Source of the DNA: Acrocarpospora phusangensis
GTDB lineage: Bacteria; Actinomycetota; Actinomycetes; Streptosporangiales; Streptosporangiaceae
Assembly (NCBI RefSeq): GCF_016862995.1
Contig: NZ_BOOA01000005.1
Location: 62,001-126,000, forward strand
Direction: 5' to 3'
DNA length: 64,000 nt
This document shows, in pieces, positions 15,871 to 24,558 of the stretch (within the stretch, counting starts at the first letter, position 1; the number at the start of each line of letters is the position of its first letter). A program made the position numbers and the translations under genes. Below the pieces are notes generated by a model that was given only the letters and a program-made list of their open reading frames with translations, was not told the DNA's origin and searched no databases.

Positions 15871-16579
15871 GCCGCTGCTGCAGGTCAGGGATCTCGACGT
15901 GCGCTACGGCGACGCGCAGGCGCTGTGGGACGTGGCGATCGAGGTCCACGAGGGAGAGACGGTCTGCGTGGTCGGCCCCAACGGAGCCGGCAAGTCCACC
16001 CTGGTCAACGCCATCGCCGGGATCCACCCGGCGCACCGGGGCCGGATCGGCGTGGGCGGCGCCGACATCACCCGGCTGCGCGGCCACCGGATCTGCGAGC
16101 ACGGCGTGGCGGTGGTGCCCGAGGGGCGGCGGATCTTCCCCAAGATGACGGTGCTGGACAACCTGGTGCTGGGCGCGTACCGCAAGAGCGCCCGGCGGCA
16201 GCACCGGGCGACCCTGGCCGACGTCTACGAGATCTTCCCCCGGCTGTCCGAACGCGCCGGGCAGCTGGCCGGCAGCCTCAGCGGCGGCGAGCAGCAGATG
16301 GTGGCGATCGGCCGGGCCCTGATGGCCCAGCCCCGGCTGCTGCTGCTCGACGAGCCCTCGCTCGGGCTGGCCCCCGTCCGGGTGGACGAGGTGTACGACG
16401 CGATCGAGCGGATCAACGAGCGCGGGGTGAGCGTGGTCGTGGTGGAGCAGGACGTGCAGCGGGCGCTCGCCGTCGCCGGCCGGGCGTACCTGCTGGGGGA
16501 GGGGCGGGTGGTGCTCTCCGGCCCGGCCGCCACGCTCCGCGACAGCGAGGAGGTCCGCCGCAGCGTCCTCGGCCTGTGA
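15863..16579 (+). CDS. Branched-chain amino acid-type ABC transporter ATPase (LivF-like)
   Basis: A 238-residue ATPase with Walker A GPNGAGKST, Q-loop region VPEGRRIFPKMTVLDNL typical of LivF, intact signature LSGGEQQ, Walker B LLLLDEPS and a VVVVEQD switch. The ATG at 15863 lies inside the last codons of the fused gene, with GGGGAGA upstream; the family's usual length is matched. It is expected to pair with the fused LivG domain, whose signature loop is degenerate, so the two ATP sites may be unequal. It ends the operon. Confidence 0.92.
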   Translation: MSEPLLQVRDLDVRYGDAQALWDVAIEVHEGETVCVVGPNGAGKSTLVNAIAGIHPAHRGRIGVGGADITRLRGHRICEHGVAVVPEGRRIFPKMTVLDNLVLGAYRKSARRQHRATLADVYEIFPRLSERAGQLAGSLSGGEQQMVAIGRALMAQPRLLLLDEPSLGLAPVRVDEVYDAIERINERGVSVVVVEQDVQRALAVAGRAYLLGEGRVVLSGPAATLRDSEEVRRSVLGL

Positions 16580-16585
16580 GAAAAG

Positions 16586-17260
16586 CTATTCCAGGTAGGT
16601 GTCGAGCGCTGCCGCGCCCGCGAGCAGCGCCCGGCCCCGCGCCGTCAGCCGGTCCCGCCACTCCCGCAGCGTCGCCTGCAGCGGCTCCGGCCCGCCCGCC
16701 GCCCGCACCTGGTCCAGCACCCGCGCGATCTGCTCCAGCCCGTGCCCGCCCCGCCGCAGCTGGTGGGCGAGCAGTACGTCGCGGACGTCGGCGGGGGTGT
16801 AGACGCGGTAGCCGGTCTGCGGGTCGCGCTGGGGCTCGATCAGTTTGGCCTGCTCCCATTTGCGCAGCGTGGCGGGCCGGATGCCGAGCCTGCGCGCCAG
16901 CGGCCCGATGAACGTCACGCCGCGCTCCAGCTCACGCGGCGGGGCCAGGTCGCCCAGCGCCCGCGTCACGGCCTCCAGCGTGCTCCGGTCGCCGGCCAGC
17001 TGCGTGTGGCTCTCGTCGACCAGCCGCAGCGCCTCCTCCACCGCGCCGCCGTTCACGGCCCGCATGATCGCTCCCGCGGTGGCGTGGCCGTGGGCGGGGA
17101 TCAACGTCAGGAACGTCCGCAACGCCGCCGCGTGGCGTGGGGCGTAGACGCGGTAGCCGTGCGGCGTACGCTCGGCCGGTGGCAGGATGCCCGCCTCCTC
17201 GTAGTTGCGCACCGCCTGCGTGGACAGGCCGTGCTCACGCGCCAGATCGACAGGCCGCAT
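16586..17260 (-). CDS. MerR family regulator with two HTH domains (TioE-like)
   Basis: A 224-residue protein with two MerR-type HTH modules: residues 1-50 (MRPVDLAREHGLSTQAVRNYEE and GYRVYAPRHAAALR) and about 113-165 (GPLARRLGIRPATLRKWEQ and GYRVYTPADVRDVLLA). The second module lies where an effector domain is usual. This double arrangement is that of TioE-family regulators. It is divergent from an erythromycin-esterase-like gene, whose expression it probably controls through the dyad at 17317-17334. It lies 6 nt from the convergent LivF stop. Confidence 0.8.
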   Translation of the reverse strand: MRPVDLAREHGLSTQAVRNYEEAGILPPAERTPHGYRVYAPRHAAALRTFLTLIPAHGHATAGAIMRAVNGGAVEEALRLVDESHTQLAGDRSTLEAVTRALGDLAPPRELERGVTFIGPLARRLGIRPATLRKWEQAKLIEPQRDPQTGYRVYTPADVRDVLLAHQLRRGGHGLEQIARVLDQVRAAGGPEPLQATLREWRDRLTARGRALLAGAAALDTYLE

Positions 17261-17316
17261 GTTGAAGGTACGCCCCCATAAGTCATGACAAACGACGCCA
17301 AAGTTTACACAGAAGG

Positions 17317-17334
17317 TTCAACGATACAGTTGAA
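17317..17334. promoter_or_regulatory. Inverted repeat TTCAAC-N6-GTTGAA before the esterase-like gene
   Basis: Perfect 6-bp arms with a GATACA centre, three bases before the ATG at 17338. A related TTGAAGG stands at the start of the divergent regulator gene. It is a likely binding site of the TioE-like regulator and would cover the initiation region. Confidence 0.55.
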
Positions 17335-17337
17335 GGA

Positions 17338-18516
17338 ATGACGGACTCGAACCAGAGTGTCCCCTTCACCGGCGACGCCCTCACCGCGCTCCTGCCCCCG
17401 GGCATCCGCCTGCTCGGCCTCGGCGAGCCCACCCACGGCGTCGAAGCCTTCCTCGACCTGCGCAACGAACTCTTCCGCCACCTCGCCGAACACGAGGGCT
17501 ACCGCTCGATCGCCATCGAGAGCGACTGCCTCGCGGCCGTGCACGCGGACGCGTACGTCACCGGCGGCGCCGGAACCCTCGACGACGCGATGAGCCGGGG
17601 CTTCAGCCACGGCCTCGGCGAGTCCGACGCCAACCGCGAACTCCTGCGCTGGATGCGCGCCCACAACGAGGAGCGCCCGCCGCACGAGCGGCTCCGCTTC
17701 TACGGCGCGGACGGCCCTCTGGAGATCACCGGCCCCGCCGCTCCCCGCCCGGCCCTGACCGCGCCGCACGACTATCTCGCCGCCCACCTCGACCTGCCCT
17801 GGAGCCGCGAGACCCTCGACGACCTGCTCGGCCCCGACGAGCGCTGGACCAGCCCGGCCGCCCTCATGGATCCCAGCCAGTCCATCGGCCGCGGCCCCGA
17901 AGCCCGGGAACTACGCCTGATCGCCGACGACCTGCGCGCGCTCCTAGCCGGGCACGCCCCCCACCTGACGGCCGCCACCTCCGCCGACGCCTGGTGGCAC
18001 GCCGACCTGCACGCCCGTACGGCAGCGGAGCTGCTGCGCTACCACGCCGGCATGGCCGACCCCACGCCCGCCCGCCTCGGTGCGCTCATGTGCCTGCGCG
18101 ACGTCATGATGGCGGGCAACCTCGACGCCATCGTCCGCCGCGAGGCCCGGCGCGGCCCCACCCTCGTCTTCGCCCACAACCGCCACCTGCAGCGCGACGA
18201 GAGCCGCTGGCAGTTCGCCGGCCAGTCCCTCCGGTGGTGGAGCGCGGGCGCCATCGCCGGCACCCACCTCGGCGACCGGTACGCCTTCGCCGCCATGACG
18301 TTCGGCTCCCGCGGCTCCGACGTCCCCCGCCCCGGCACCCTCGAAGGCTTCCTGTCGGCCTCGCCCCATGACCGCGCCGTCATCGACCCCGGCCGCCTCG
18401 CCGCCGGCCTCGACCGCGAGCTGACGCTCCGCGTCCCGGCCGACCACACGTACTTCTCCCTCGACCCGGAGACCATCGGCCAGGTCGACGCGATCGTCTT
18501 CGTCAGGGACATCTGA
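17338..18516 (+). CDS. Erythromycin esterase family hydrolase
   Basis: A 392-residue Ere-family protein. Conserved landmarks are LGLGEPTHG near residue 30 (the catalytic His region), IAIESDCLAAV, RFYGADGP, a RDVMMAGNLDAI motif and VFAHNRHLQR. Characterised members hydrolyse the lactone of 14-membered macrolides; many homologues have no known drug substrate, so resistance is inferred only. The gene ATG follows a purine-rich GAAGG and the dyad. Divergent transcription from a drug-type MerR regulator favours a detoxification role. A strong bidirectional hairpin follows. Confidence 0.85.
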   Translation: MTDSNQSVPFTGDALTALLPPGIRLLGLGEPTHGVEAFLDLRNELFRHLAEHEGYRSIAIESDCLAAVHADAYVTGGAGTLDDAMSRGFSHGLGESDANRELLRWMRAHNEERPPHERLRFYGADGPLEITGPAAPRPALTAPHDYLAAHLDLPWSRETLDDLLGPDERWTSPAALMDPSQSIGRGPEARELRLIADDLRALLAGHAPHLTAATSADAWWHADLHARTAAELLRYHAGMADPTPARLGALMCLRDVMMAGNLDAIVRREARRGPTLVFAHNRHLQRDESRWQFAGQSLRWWSAGAIAGTHLGDRYAFAAMTFGSRGSDVPRPGTLEGFLSASPHDRAVIDPGRLAAGLDRELTLRVPADHTYFSLDPETIGQVDAIVFVRDI

Positions 18517-18523
18517 GCATGAC

Positions 18524-18562
18524 GGAACCCCCGCCGCTCCTCTCGGGCGCGGCGGGGGTTCC
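18524..18562. terminator. Bidirectional hairpin between convergent genes
   Basis: Perfect 14-bp arms GGAACCCCCGCCGC (18524-18537) and its complement (18549-18562) flank an 11-nt loop. It sits between the esterase-like stop and the convergent subtilase stop and can serve both. Confidence 0.88.
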
Positions 18563-18567
18563 GGGGT

Positions 18568-21500
18568 TCACTTGATCTCGTACGCCCTGATCACGGTCTC
18601 GGTGAAGGCGTTACCGCCGGTGTCGGCGACCTTGACGCGCAACGAGGCGAACCGTCCCCGCGCACCGGCCGGGTGCTTGGTCTCGGCGGACCAGGCGTTC
18701 TTGCCCGAGGGGTGCACCTGCGCGTGCGTCCAGGTGCGGCCGTCGTCGTAGGAGATCTCCACGGTGAGCGTGCTCACCCTCAGGTCGGGGACGCCGTCCT
18801 GGCGCTGGAGCCGCAGCGGGATGCGCATCCGGCCGACGGAGGCGCGGTTGCGGTCGTCCAGCTCCGGGTCGATCTTGACGGCCAGCAGGGGCAGCACCTG
18901 CCGCTTGCCCGCCTCGGGCGTCTTGGACCGGAACTTCCACTCGGCGCTGACCCGGGTGGAGAACCTGGTCATGGCCGGGGCCCGGTCGGCGGTCATGGTG
19001 ATCCGGTAGTCGCTCTCCCTCTTCTCCGCGGGCACCTCGATGGTGCCGGGCAGGTAGTAGTCGGCCGTGAAGAGCTCCTTGCCGTCACGGTAGAGCGTGG
19101 CCCGCGGGTTCTGGTAGTCGCCGTAGGAGTAGCGCTCGGGCACGGCGTCCTCGAAGAGGGCGGTGTTGAACTGCAGCGTGTTCTCCTCACGCCAGGAGTT
19201 GTTCCCGGGGACCAGCGCGGCCGAGAAGACGCCGCTGTTCCAGCGGTCGGAGGTCTTCTGGCCGGCGCGGTGCACGGTGGTCTCGCCGAAGAAGAACTGG
19301 TCGATGTTGTCCCAGGCGTCGAGCGCCTTGTACTGGATGAACGACGGGTACCAGCCGGTGTCGCCGGGCGTGTAGTACTCGGTCCGGTGGAAGGGCAGCG
19401 GGAACATGGCCACCGAGCCGTACGGCATCCACGCCAGGTGCTTGCCGTACAGGGCGGGCAGGGCGAAACGCTCGCCGTGCTTGCCGTCCTGCTGGGCGGC
19501 GTACGTGGCGGCGACCTCGGCCAGGTCGCGGTTGCGCGGGCGGTAACCGGGGTCGGCGGGGATGCCCGGCTCGGCCTTCATCAGGTGGTAGAAGTACGGA
19601 CTGGCGTCGTAGCCGCCGTCGCCCTTCGGCTTGGCCCACTGGGTCCACCGGTAGTAGGCGAACTGCTTGCTCGCCGTGCGGTTCGACGGGATGGCCTTGA
19701 CGTCGTCGATGCGCGCGATGTCCGAGGGCAGGTCGACGTCCACGCCGAGCGGCTGCCTGCCGTCGATGAGCTGGAGCATGCCGAGCATGCCGAAGGCCAG
19801 CCGGGCCGTCGGCTCCGCCGCACGCACGTCCACGGGCTTGGCCGCGCGCGCGTCGGCGGTGATGACGCGGTCGGCGTTGAGCGTGAACTCGGGGTCGGCG
19901 GCCATCACCAGGGTGCCGTCGTGGTCGAGCATGAGGGTGACGACCGTGTAGCGGTGGCCCTTCAGCAGCCTGAGATCCAGGGCGCCGCTGAAGATGTCGT
20001 AGTTGGTCTGCTCGTAGGCGTCGCGGTCGATCACTCCGGCGAACGCGGCCTGGGCGGGCTTGCCGTCCGAGCCGGTGAAGCGCAGCTTGACCGCGTGCTT
20101 CTCCGGCTCGACCCGCATGCCGACGCCGGTGCGCACGGAGACGTCCCCGCCGGTGGCGATGACCGTGCCGCTGTACATGCCGATCGGGGCGGACTCCGCG
20201 GTCACCTCGACCTGGGCGGTGCCGTGCGCGGGCACCTCCACCGTGGTGGCGCTGAGCTTGAACGGCGCGACCGTCTCGCCCTTGCCGTCCCTGGCCGTCA
20301 CGCGCAGGTCCAGGCGGACGGCGGCGTCCCCGGCGTTGCGGTAGGTGAGGGTGCGCTTGCCGGGCGTCGCGGGCGGCTCGATCTCGCCCAGGGTCAGCGC
20401 CGTCGGCTCGGCCGTGACCTGCTGGGTGACGGCGCGGGCGACGTCCACGCGGCCGGAGCCCTGGACGTAGGCGCCCAGCTCGTCGCCCGGCGCGGTGGAG
20501 GCCATCAGCGCGGCCTTGATCTGGTCCGCCTTCCAGTCGGGGTGCAGCCCGGCGACGATCGCCGCGGCTCCCGTGACGTGCGGGGTGGCCATGGACGTGC
20601 CGCTCATCGCCGTGTACGAGTCGTTCACGGGGAACCCGGCGGACGTCCCGGCGGCCCTGGCGGCGACGACGTCCACGCCGGGCGCGATCAGGTCGGGCTT
20701 GACAGCGGCGTCGCCGGCGCGCGGGCCGGTGCTGCTGAAGTCGGCGACCGTGTCGGCGTTGCGGAAGCTCGCGCCGACCGAGAGCGCGCGGTCGGCGCTG
20801 CTGGGCGAGCCGAGCGTCTGGGGGCCGTCGTTGCCTGACGCGACGACGAACAGCGTGCCGTACCGCTCGGAGAGGGAGTTGACGGCCTGTTCCATCGGGT
20901 CGTCGCCGGGCACGTCGGGGCTGCCGAGGCTGAGGTTGGCGACCCGGGCGCCGTTCTCCGCCGCCCAGGTCATGGCCTCGATGACGGCCGAGTCCGGGCA
21001 GTTGCCGCTCTGCTCGCACACCTTGCCGATCAGCAGCTTCGCGCCCGGCGCGACGCCCTTGTGGGTGCCGCCCGAGGCCGCGCCGGATCCGGCGATCGTG
21101 GCGGCGACGTGGGTGCCGTGGCCGTGCAGGTCGCGGACGTCGGGCTCGGAGGTGAAGTTCGCGGTCTTGACGACCAGGCCCCGCAGGTCGGGGTGGTCGG
21201 CGTCGTAGCCGGTGTCGAGCACCGCGACGGGGACGTCCTTGCCGGTGTGGCCGGCCGCCCAGGCGGCGGGCGCGCCGATGTGCGGGACGCTGACGTCGAG
21301 GGAGAGCCTGGCCTTGCCGTCCAGCCAGATCTTCTCGGGCGCGGCGGCGGCTCGGGCCTGCGCGGTCAGGGACTTCCAGAGCGTGCCCGCGGCGGTTCGC
21401 GGTTCGCTCTGCGCCATACCGTTGATCGCGGTCAGCGGGCGCCCGCCCGCGACGCGCAGCGTCGCCGTACCGGCCGGGTACGTGACGATCAGCGGCAGCG

Positions 21501-21876
21501 CGGGGCTGGCGGCGTCGTCGTAGCCGAGTTCGGCGAGCCGGGTGACGTTGAACAGCCGGGGGTCGAGGCGGCCCTCGGCCAGGAGGGGCATCGCGTCCAC
21601 GGGGACGACGCTGATCCCGTCCTCGGACCGGCGGTGCAGGAAGGTGATCTTCTCCCGGCCGGGGGCCGGCTTGACGTCGAACTGGGTCTGCCCGCTGGGG
21701 AGCCGGCGAAGGCTGACCTTGTCCCCGGTGAGGAGGGTGATCGTCTGAGGCGGTACGGCCTGCCCGGTGGGGGAGGTCGAGGCCGTGGGGGTGGGGGTGG
21801 GGTTCGCTTGGGCGGGCGCGGCGGCCGCTAGCAGCGCCGATACCACAACGCCGGCCAGGGCGGTTCTCTGTAGCAC
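18568..21876 (-). CDS. Secreted subtilisin-like serine protease (S8 family)
   Basis: The 1102-residue precursor has a Sec-type signal peptide (about 1-25, AQA-N), a propeptide, and an S8 catalytic domain at about 190-480. The triad is Asp221 (VLDTGYD), His253 (HGHGTH) and Ser428 (SGTSMATPH), with oxyanion Asn349 (ASGND). A further 600 residues contain Ig-like beta modules and no membrane anchor, so it is likely released. Such large subtilases of soil actinomycetes digest extracellular protein. The TrmB-like regulator divergent at 21948 is a plausible controller. The catalytic set is complete. Confidence 0.92.
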   Translation of the reverse strand: MLQRTALAGVVVSALLAAAAPAQANPTPTPTASTSPTGQAVPPQTITLLTGDKVSLRRLPSGQTQFDVKPAPGREKITFLHRRSEDGISVVPVDAMPLLAEGRLDPRLFNVTRLAELGYDDAASPALPLIVTYPAGTATLRVAGGRPLTAINGMAQSEPRTAAGTLWKSLTAQARAAAAPEKIWLDGKARLSLDVSVPHIGAPAAWAAGHTGKDVPVAVLDTGYDADHPDLRGLVVKTANFTSEPDVRDLHGHGTHVAATIAGSGAASGGTHKGVAPGAKLLIGKVCEQSGNCPDSAVIEAMTWAAENGARVANLSLGSPDVPGDDPMEQAVNSLSERYGTLFVVASGNDGPQTLGSPSSADRALSVGASFRNADTVADFSSTGPRAGDAAVKPDLIAPGVDVVAARAAGTSAGFPVNDSYTAMSGTSMATPHVTGAAAIVAGLHPDWKADQIKAALMASTAPGDELGAYVQGSGRVDVARAVTQQVTAEPTALTLGEIEPPATPGKRTLTYRNAGDAAVRLDLRVTARDGKGETVAPFKLSATTVEVPAHGTAQVEVTAESAPIGMYSGTVIATGGDVSVRTGVGMRVEPEKHAVKLRFTGSDGKPAQAAFAGVIDRDAYEQTNYDIFSGALDLRLLKGHRYTVVTLMLDHDGTLVMAADPEFTLNADRVITADARAAKPVDVRAAEPTARLAFGMLGMLQLIDGRQPLGVDVDLPSDIARIDDVKAIPSNRTASKQFAYYRWTQWAKPKGDGGYDASPYFYHLMKAEPGIPADPGYRPRNRDLAEVAATYAAQQDGKHGERFALPALYGKHLAWMPYGSVAMFPLPFHRTEYYTPGDTGWYPSFIQYKALDAWDNIDQFFFGETTVHRAGQKTSDRWNSGVFSAALVPGNNSWREENTLQFNTALFEDAVPERYSYGDYQNPRATLYRDGKELFTADYYLPGTIEVPAEKRESDYRITMTADRAPAMTRFSTRVSAEWKFRSKTPEAGKRQVLPLLAVKIDPELDDRNRASVGRMRIPLRLQRQDGVPDLRVSTLTVEISYDDGRTWTHAQVHPSGKNAWSAETKHPAGARGRFASLRVKVADTGGNAFTETVIRAYEIK

Positions 21877-21947
21877 GACGATTTCTAACTGCGTGTGAAC
21901 TTTGGGGACAAGGGTGCGTATGTGGCCTATTGCGGCAGCCGCCCTAA

Positions 21948-22982
21948 ATGGCCAAGATCGTGGGCATGCTTGATGACGGCCCGGCGCTGGAAGTCCTGGG
22001 CATCAGCGCGTTCGACGAGCGTGTCTACCGCGCGGTGCTGGCCTCGCCCGGCATCACGGTGCAGGAGCTCGTGATGCGGAGCGGGGAGAGCTCGGGCCGC
22101 ATCCAGTCCTCGCTGAGCAGGCTCCGCGCCAAGGGCATGGTCAACCGCCTGTGGGGCAGGTCGCCCCGCTGGACCGCGACAAGCCCGGGGACCGCGATCC
22201 GCTCCCTGGTCCGCGGCCTGCAGAGCGAACTGGACCGGATCACCGAGACGGCCGACGCGATGGAGGCCGCGTTCCGCACGGTCGGCCAGGATCCCGATGA
22301 GGTCGGCCAGTTCGAGGTCCTGGCGGGGCCCGAGGAACTCGCCCGCTGGTATCTCCGGGTGCAGCAGGAGGCCAGGGACGAGGTGCTCACCTTCGACCGG
22401 CCGCCGTACGTGCTGGACTACCGGAACCCGCTGCAGAGCGACCGGCTGCGCGACGGGGTGCGCTACCGGACCATCTACGCGCCGGAGGCGTTCCAGCACG
22501 AGGGCGCGCTGGACGAGCTGGACAACATGCTCAAGGTGGGCGAGGAGGCGCGGGTCCTGCCCGGGCTGCCGTTCAAGATGGTGCTGGTCGACCAGCGGGT
22601 GGCGATCATGCCGCTGCACCTGCATCCGCCGCTGAGCCGCAGCGTGCTGATCCGGGGGTCCACCATGGTGGTGGCCCTGGTCGAGCTGTTCGAGCGCATG
22701 TGGCGGGAGGCGGTGCCGATGTATCCGCGGGCCCCGTCCCTCGACCGGGCGCCCGAGCCGGCCGGCGTACGGGGCGAGGAACCGGAGTGGGCGGACCTCG
22801 ACCTGGACGATCGGCGGCTGCTGGCGCTGCTCGCGGCCGGGCTCAAGGACGACGCCATCGCCCGCCAGTTCGGCACCAGCCCGCGCAGCCTCCGCCGCCG
22901 GCTGCGCCACCTCTTCGACGAGCTGAACGCCGAGACCCGCTTCCAGGCGGGCGTCCAGGCCAACCGGCGGGGCCTGGTGTGA
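21948..22982 (+). CDS. TrmB-like plus LuxR-type HTH transcriptional regulator
   Basis: A 344-residue regulator: an N-terminal winged HTH of TrmB type (LGISAFDERVYRAVLASPGITVQEL), a central domain with DRPPYVLDY and RYRTIY, and a C-terminal HTH (DRRLLALLAAGLKDDAIARQFGTSPRSLRRR). I recognise this three-part layout from actinobacterial regulators often beside secreted subtilases; the signal is unknown. No Shine-Dalgarno is visible for the ATG at 21948 or at 21966; the latter would give a typical N-terminus, so the start is uncertain by six codons. Confidence 0.75.
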   Translation: MAKIVGMLDDGPALEVLGISAFDERVYRAVLASPGITVQELVMRSGESSGRIQSSLSRLRAKGMVNRLWGRSPRWTATSPGTAIRSLVRGLQSELDRITETADAMEAAFRTVGQDPDEVGQFEVLAGPEELARWYLRVQQEARDEVLTFDRPPYVLDYRNPLQSDRLRDGVRYRTIYAPEAFQHEGALDELDNMLKVGEEARVLPGLPFKMVLVDQRVAIMPLHLHPPLSRSVLIRGSTMVVALVELFERMWREAVPMYPRAPSLDRAPEPAGVRGEEPEWADLDLDDRRLLALLAAGLKDDAIARQFGTSPRSLRRRLRHLFDELNAETRFQAGVQANRRGLV

Positions 22983-22985
22983 GGG

Positions 22986-23420
22986 TCAGCGGCCCGGCAG
23001 GCGGGTGGTGACCTCCTGGAGGAACCAGGCGTTGCCGTCCGGGTCGCCGAAGGTCGCGAACGAGCCGTAGCTGGCACGGTCCGGAGCCGGGCCGGGGACG
23101 CGCGCCTCGTCGCCGGCGTGGTGGAAGATCCCGCCCGCGTCGTGGAAGACCTCGCTGACCGCCGCGCCCCGGCTCACCAGTTCGGCACGGGCCGCCTCGA
23201 TGTCGTTCACCACCAGGTACAGGCCCTGCGCCGAGCCCGGTTCGGCCGCGGTGACGCCCTTGCCGAAGATGACGGAACACCCCGAACCGGGCGGCGTCAC
23301 CTGGATCACGCGGAAGTCCCCGGAGCCGAAGTCGGCGTCCTCGCGCCAGCCCAGCGCCGTGTAGAAGTCCTTGGCGCGGTCCACGTCGGTGACCGGCAGC
23401 ACGACCACCTCAAGCCTCAT
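22986..23420 (-). CDS. VOC family (glyoxalase-like) protein
   Basis: A 144-residue vicinal-oxygen-chelate domain. VVVLPVTDVDRAKDFYTALGW opens the first beta-alpha-beta-beta-beta module; FATFGDPDGNAWFLQEV closes the second, with the usual Asp-Pro-Asp-Gly-Asn-x-Trp. Members include glyoxalases, bleomycin-type binding proteins and dioxygenases, and substrate cannot be set. The ATG at 23420 begins exactly where the domain does; the longer GTG/ATG frames are rejected. It is convergent with the TrmB-like gene with 3 nt between stops. Confidence 0.85.
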   Translation of the reverse strand: MRLEVVVLPVTDVDRAKDFYTALGWREDADFGSGDFRVIQVTPPGSGCSVIFGKGVTAAEPGSAQGLYLVVNDIEAARAELVSRGAAVSEVFHDAGGIFHHAGDEARVPGPAPDRASYGSFATFGDPDGNAWFLQEVTTRLPGR

Positions 23421-23526
23421 GTCCACCGTTTCGGCCCCTTTCCCCCTGAGACCGATCTTGACATCCGGGCTGGTCCCGGCCGCCGTCGAAGCGCACAAAG
23501 AAGCGCCATTCTTTGCCCAAGCCGGG

Positions 23527-24549
23527 TCAGGTTGTCACGAACTGGACCAGCCGCCAGAGCTGGTTGGTCTGCCCGGACCCCAGGCAGAGCCAGATCTGCG
23601 CCTTCGTCCCGTCCTGCAGTCCGCCGCCGGTGTTGTCCACGTCCAGGCAGGTGCGGTCGTACGCGTGGCTGTGGTCCTCCCACACCTGGAAGACCATGCT
23701 GGCCCCGTTCAGGTCGATCGGATTCAGGTACCACCCGCCCGTGTAGTAGTCGCAGGGGCGCTGGCGGACGCGGGCGCCGTTCCGGAAGTTCTGGGCGTGG
23801 TCGAGGCACAGGCCGCTGTGCCGCGCCCGCAGGCCGTACCGCGCGGGCAGGTCGTAGTCCAGGCGGGGCAGGGAGTCCAGTTCCAGGGTGAACTGCTGGT
23901 TGTCCTGGTCCGGGCCCAGGCAGGTCCACTGCTGCGCCGGCGCTCCGGACACGTCGTCGCCGCCGGAGTCGTCGACGTCGAGGCACTTGCCGGAGTGCCC
24001 GGCGCGGAACGTGGTCCTGCCGCCGATCGGGGAGACGGCCCAGTCGTCGGCGTAGGAACAGGGCTCCTGGACCGCGTACGTCCGCGTGCCGTTCAGCGAC
24101 AGGCACAGGCCGCTGTGACCGTTGCGGAGCTTGTACGTGACGTCGTCCCACCGGTCGAAGTACCAGTACATGCGGGCGGCGTTGGCACAGCTCTCCTGGG
24201 CGATGCGGGTCCCGACGGCCGTCGAGGAGCCGGGCACCGACAGGCACCGGTTGTCGCCTATGGTGAGCTTCACCGAGTTCGTGACCGGAGCGGGCCGGAA
24301 CTGCATCGTGGACGGCACCACGGGCGGCACCTGGCCGCAGTGCTCGACCGTGACCGTCGTGCCGTCCGACGCGGCCCTGACGCAGAGCGGATCGCTCAGG
24401 TACGCGCTGATCACGATCTTCGCCGGGAGGGCCTGGGTGGCCGCCTGGGCGCCGGGCCCGAGCCCGACCACCAGGCCGCAGGTCAGGGACAGCAGGGACA
24501 GCCTGGCGACGAGCCGACGCCATCGGCGCAGGTGACTCCTGTGACGCAT
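23527..24549 (-). CDS. Secreted ricin B-type lectin domain protein
   Basis: The 340-residue precursor has an Arg-rich N-terminus, a hydrophobic signal (LARLSLLSLTCGLVVGLG) and a likely AQA cleavage. The mature chain carries repeated ricin-type beta-trefoil motifs such as GHSGLCLSLN, GHSGKCLDVDD, RHSGLCLDHA and CLDVDNTGG, each with paired cysteines and terminal QxW-like elements (NQLWRL). No catalytic domain is present, so it probably binds extracellular sugars. AGGGA stands 6 nt before the ATG at 24549; a GTG six bases upstream is the alternative. It lies 9 nt from the upstream CBM2-like gene and is likely co-transcribed. Confidence 0.85.
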   Translation of the reverse strand: MRHRSHLRRWRRLVARLSLLSLTCGLVVGLGPGAQAATQALPAKIVISAYLSDPLCVRAASDGTTVTVEHCGQVPPVVPSTMQFRPAPVTNSVKLTIGDNRCLSVPGSSTAVGTRIAQESCANAARMYWYFDRWDDVTYKLRNGHSGLCLSLNGTRTYAVQEPCSYADDWAVSPIGGRTTFRAGHSGKCLDVDDSGGDDVSGAPAQQWTCLGPDQDNQQFTLELDSLPRLDYDLPARYGLRARHSGLCLDHAQNFRNGARVRQRPCDYYTGGWYLNPIDLNGASMVFQVWEDHSHAYDRTCLDVDNTGGGLQDGTKAQIWLCLGSGQTNQLWRLVQFVTT

Positions 24550-24558
24550 GGGCACTCC

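Noticed and set aside
18673-20838. Long plus-strand frame opposite the subtilase.
   Set aside because: The subtilase on the other strand has a complete catalytic set and signal peptide; this frame has none of the features of a real protein.
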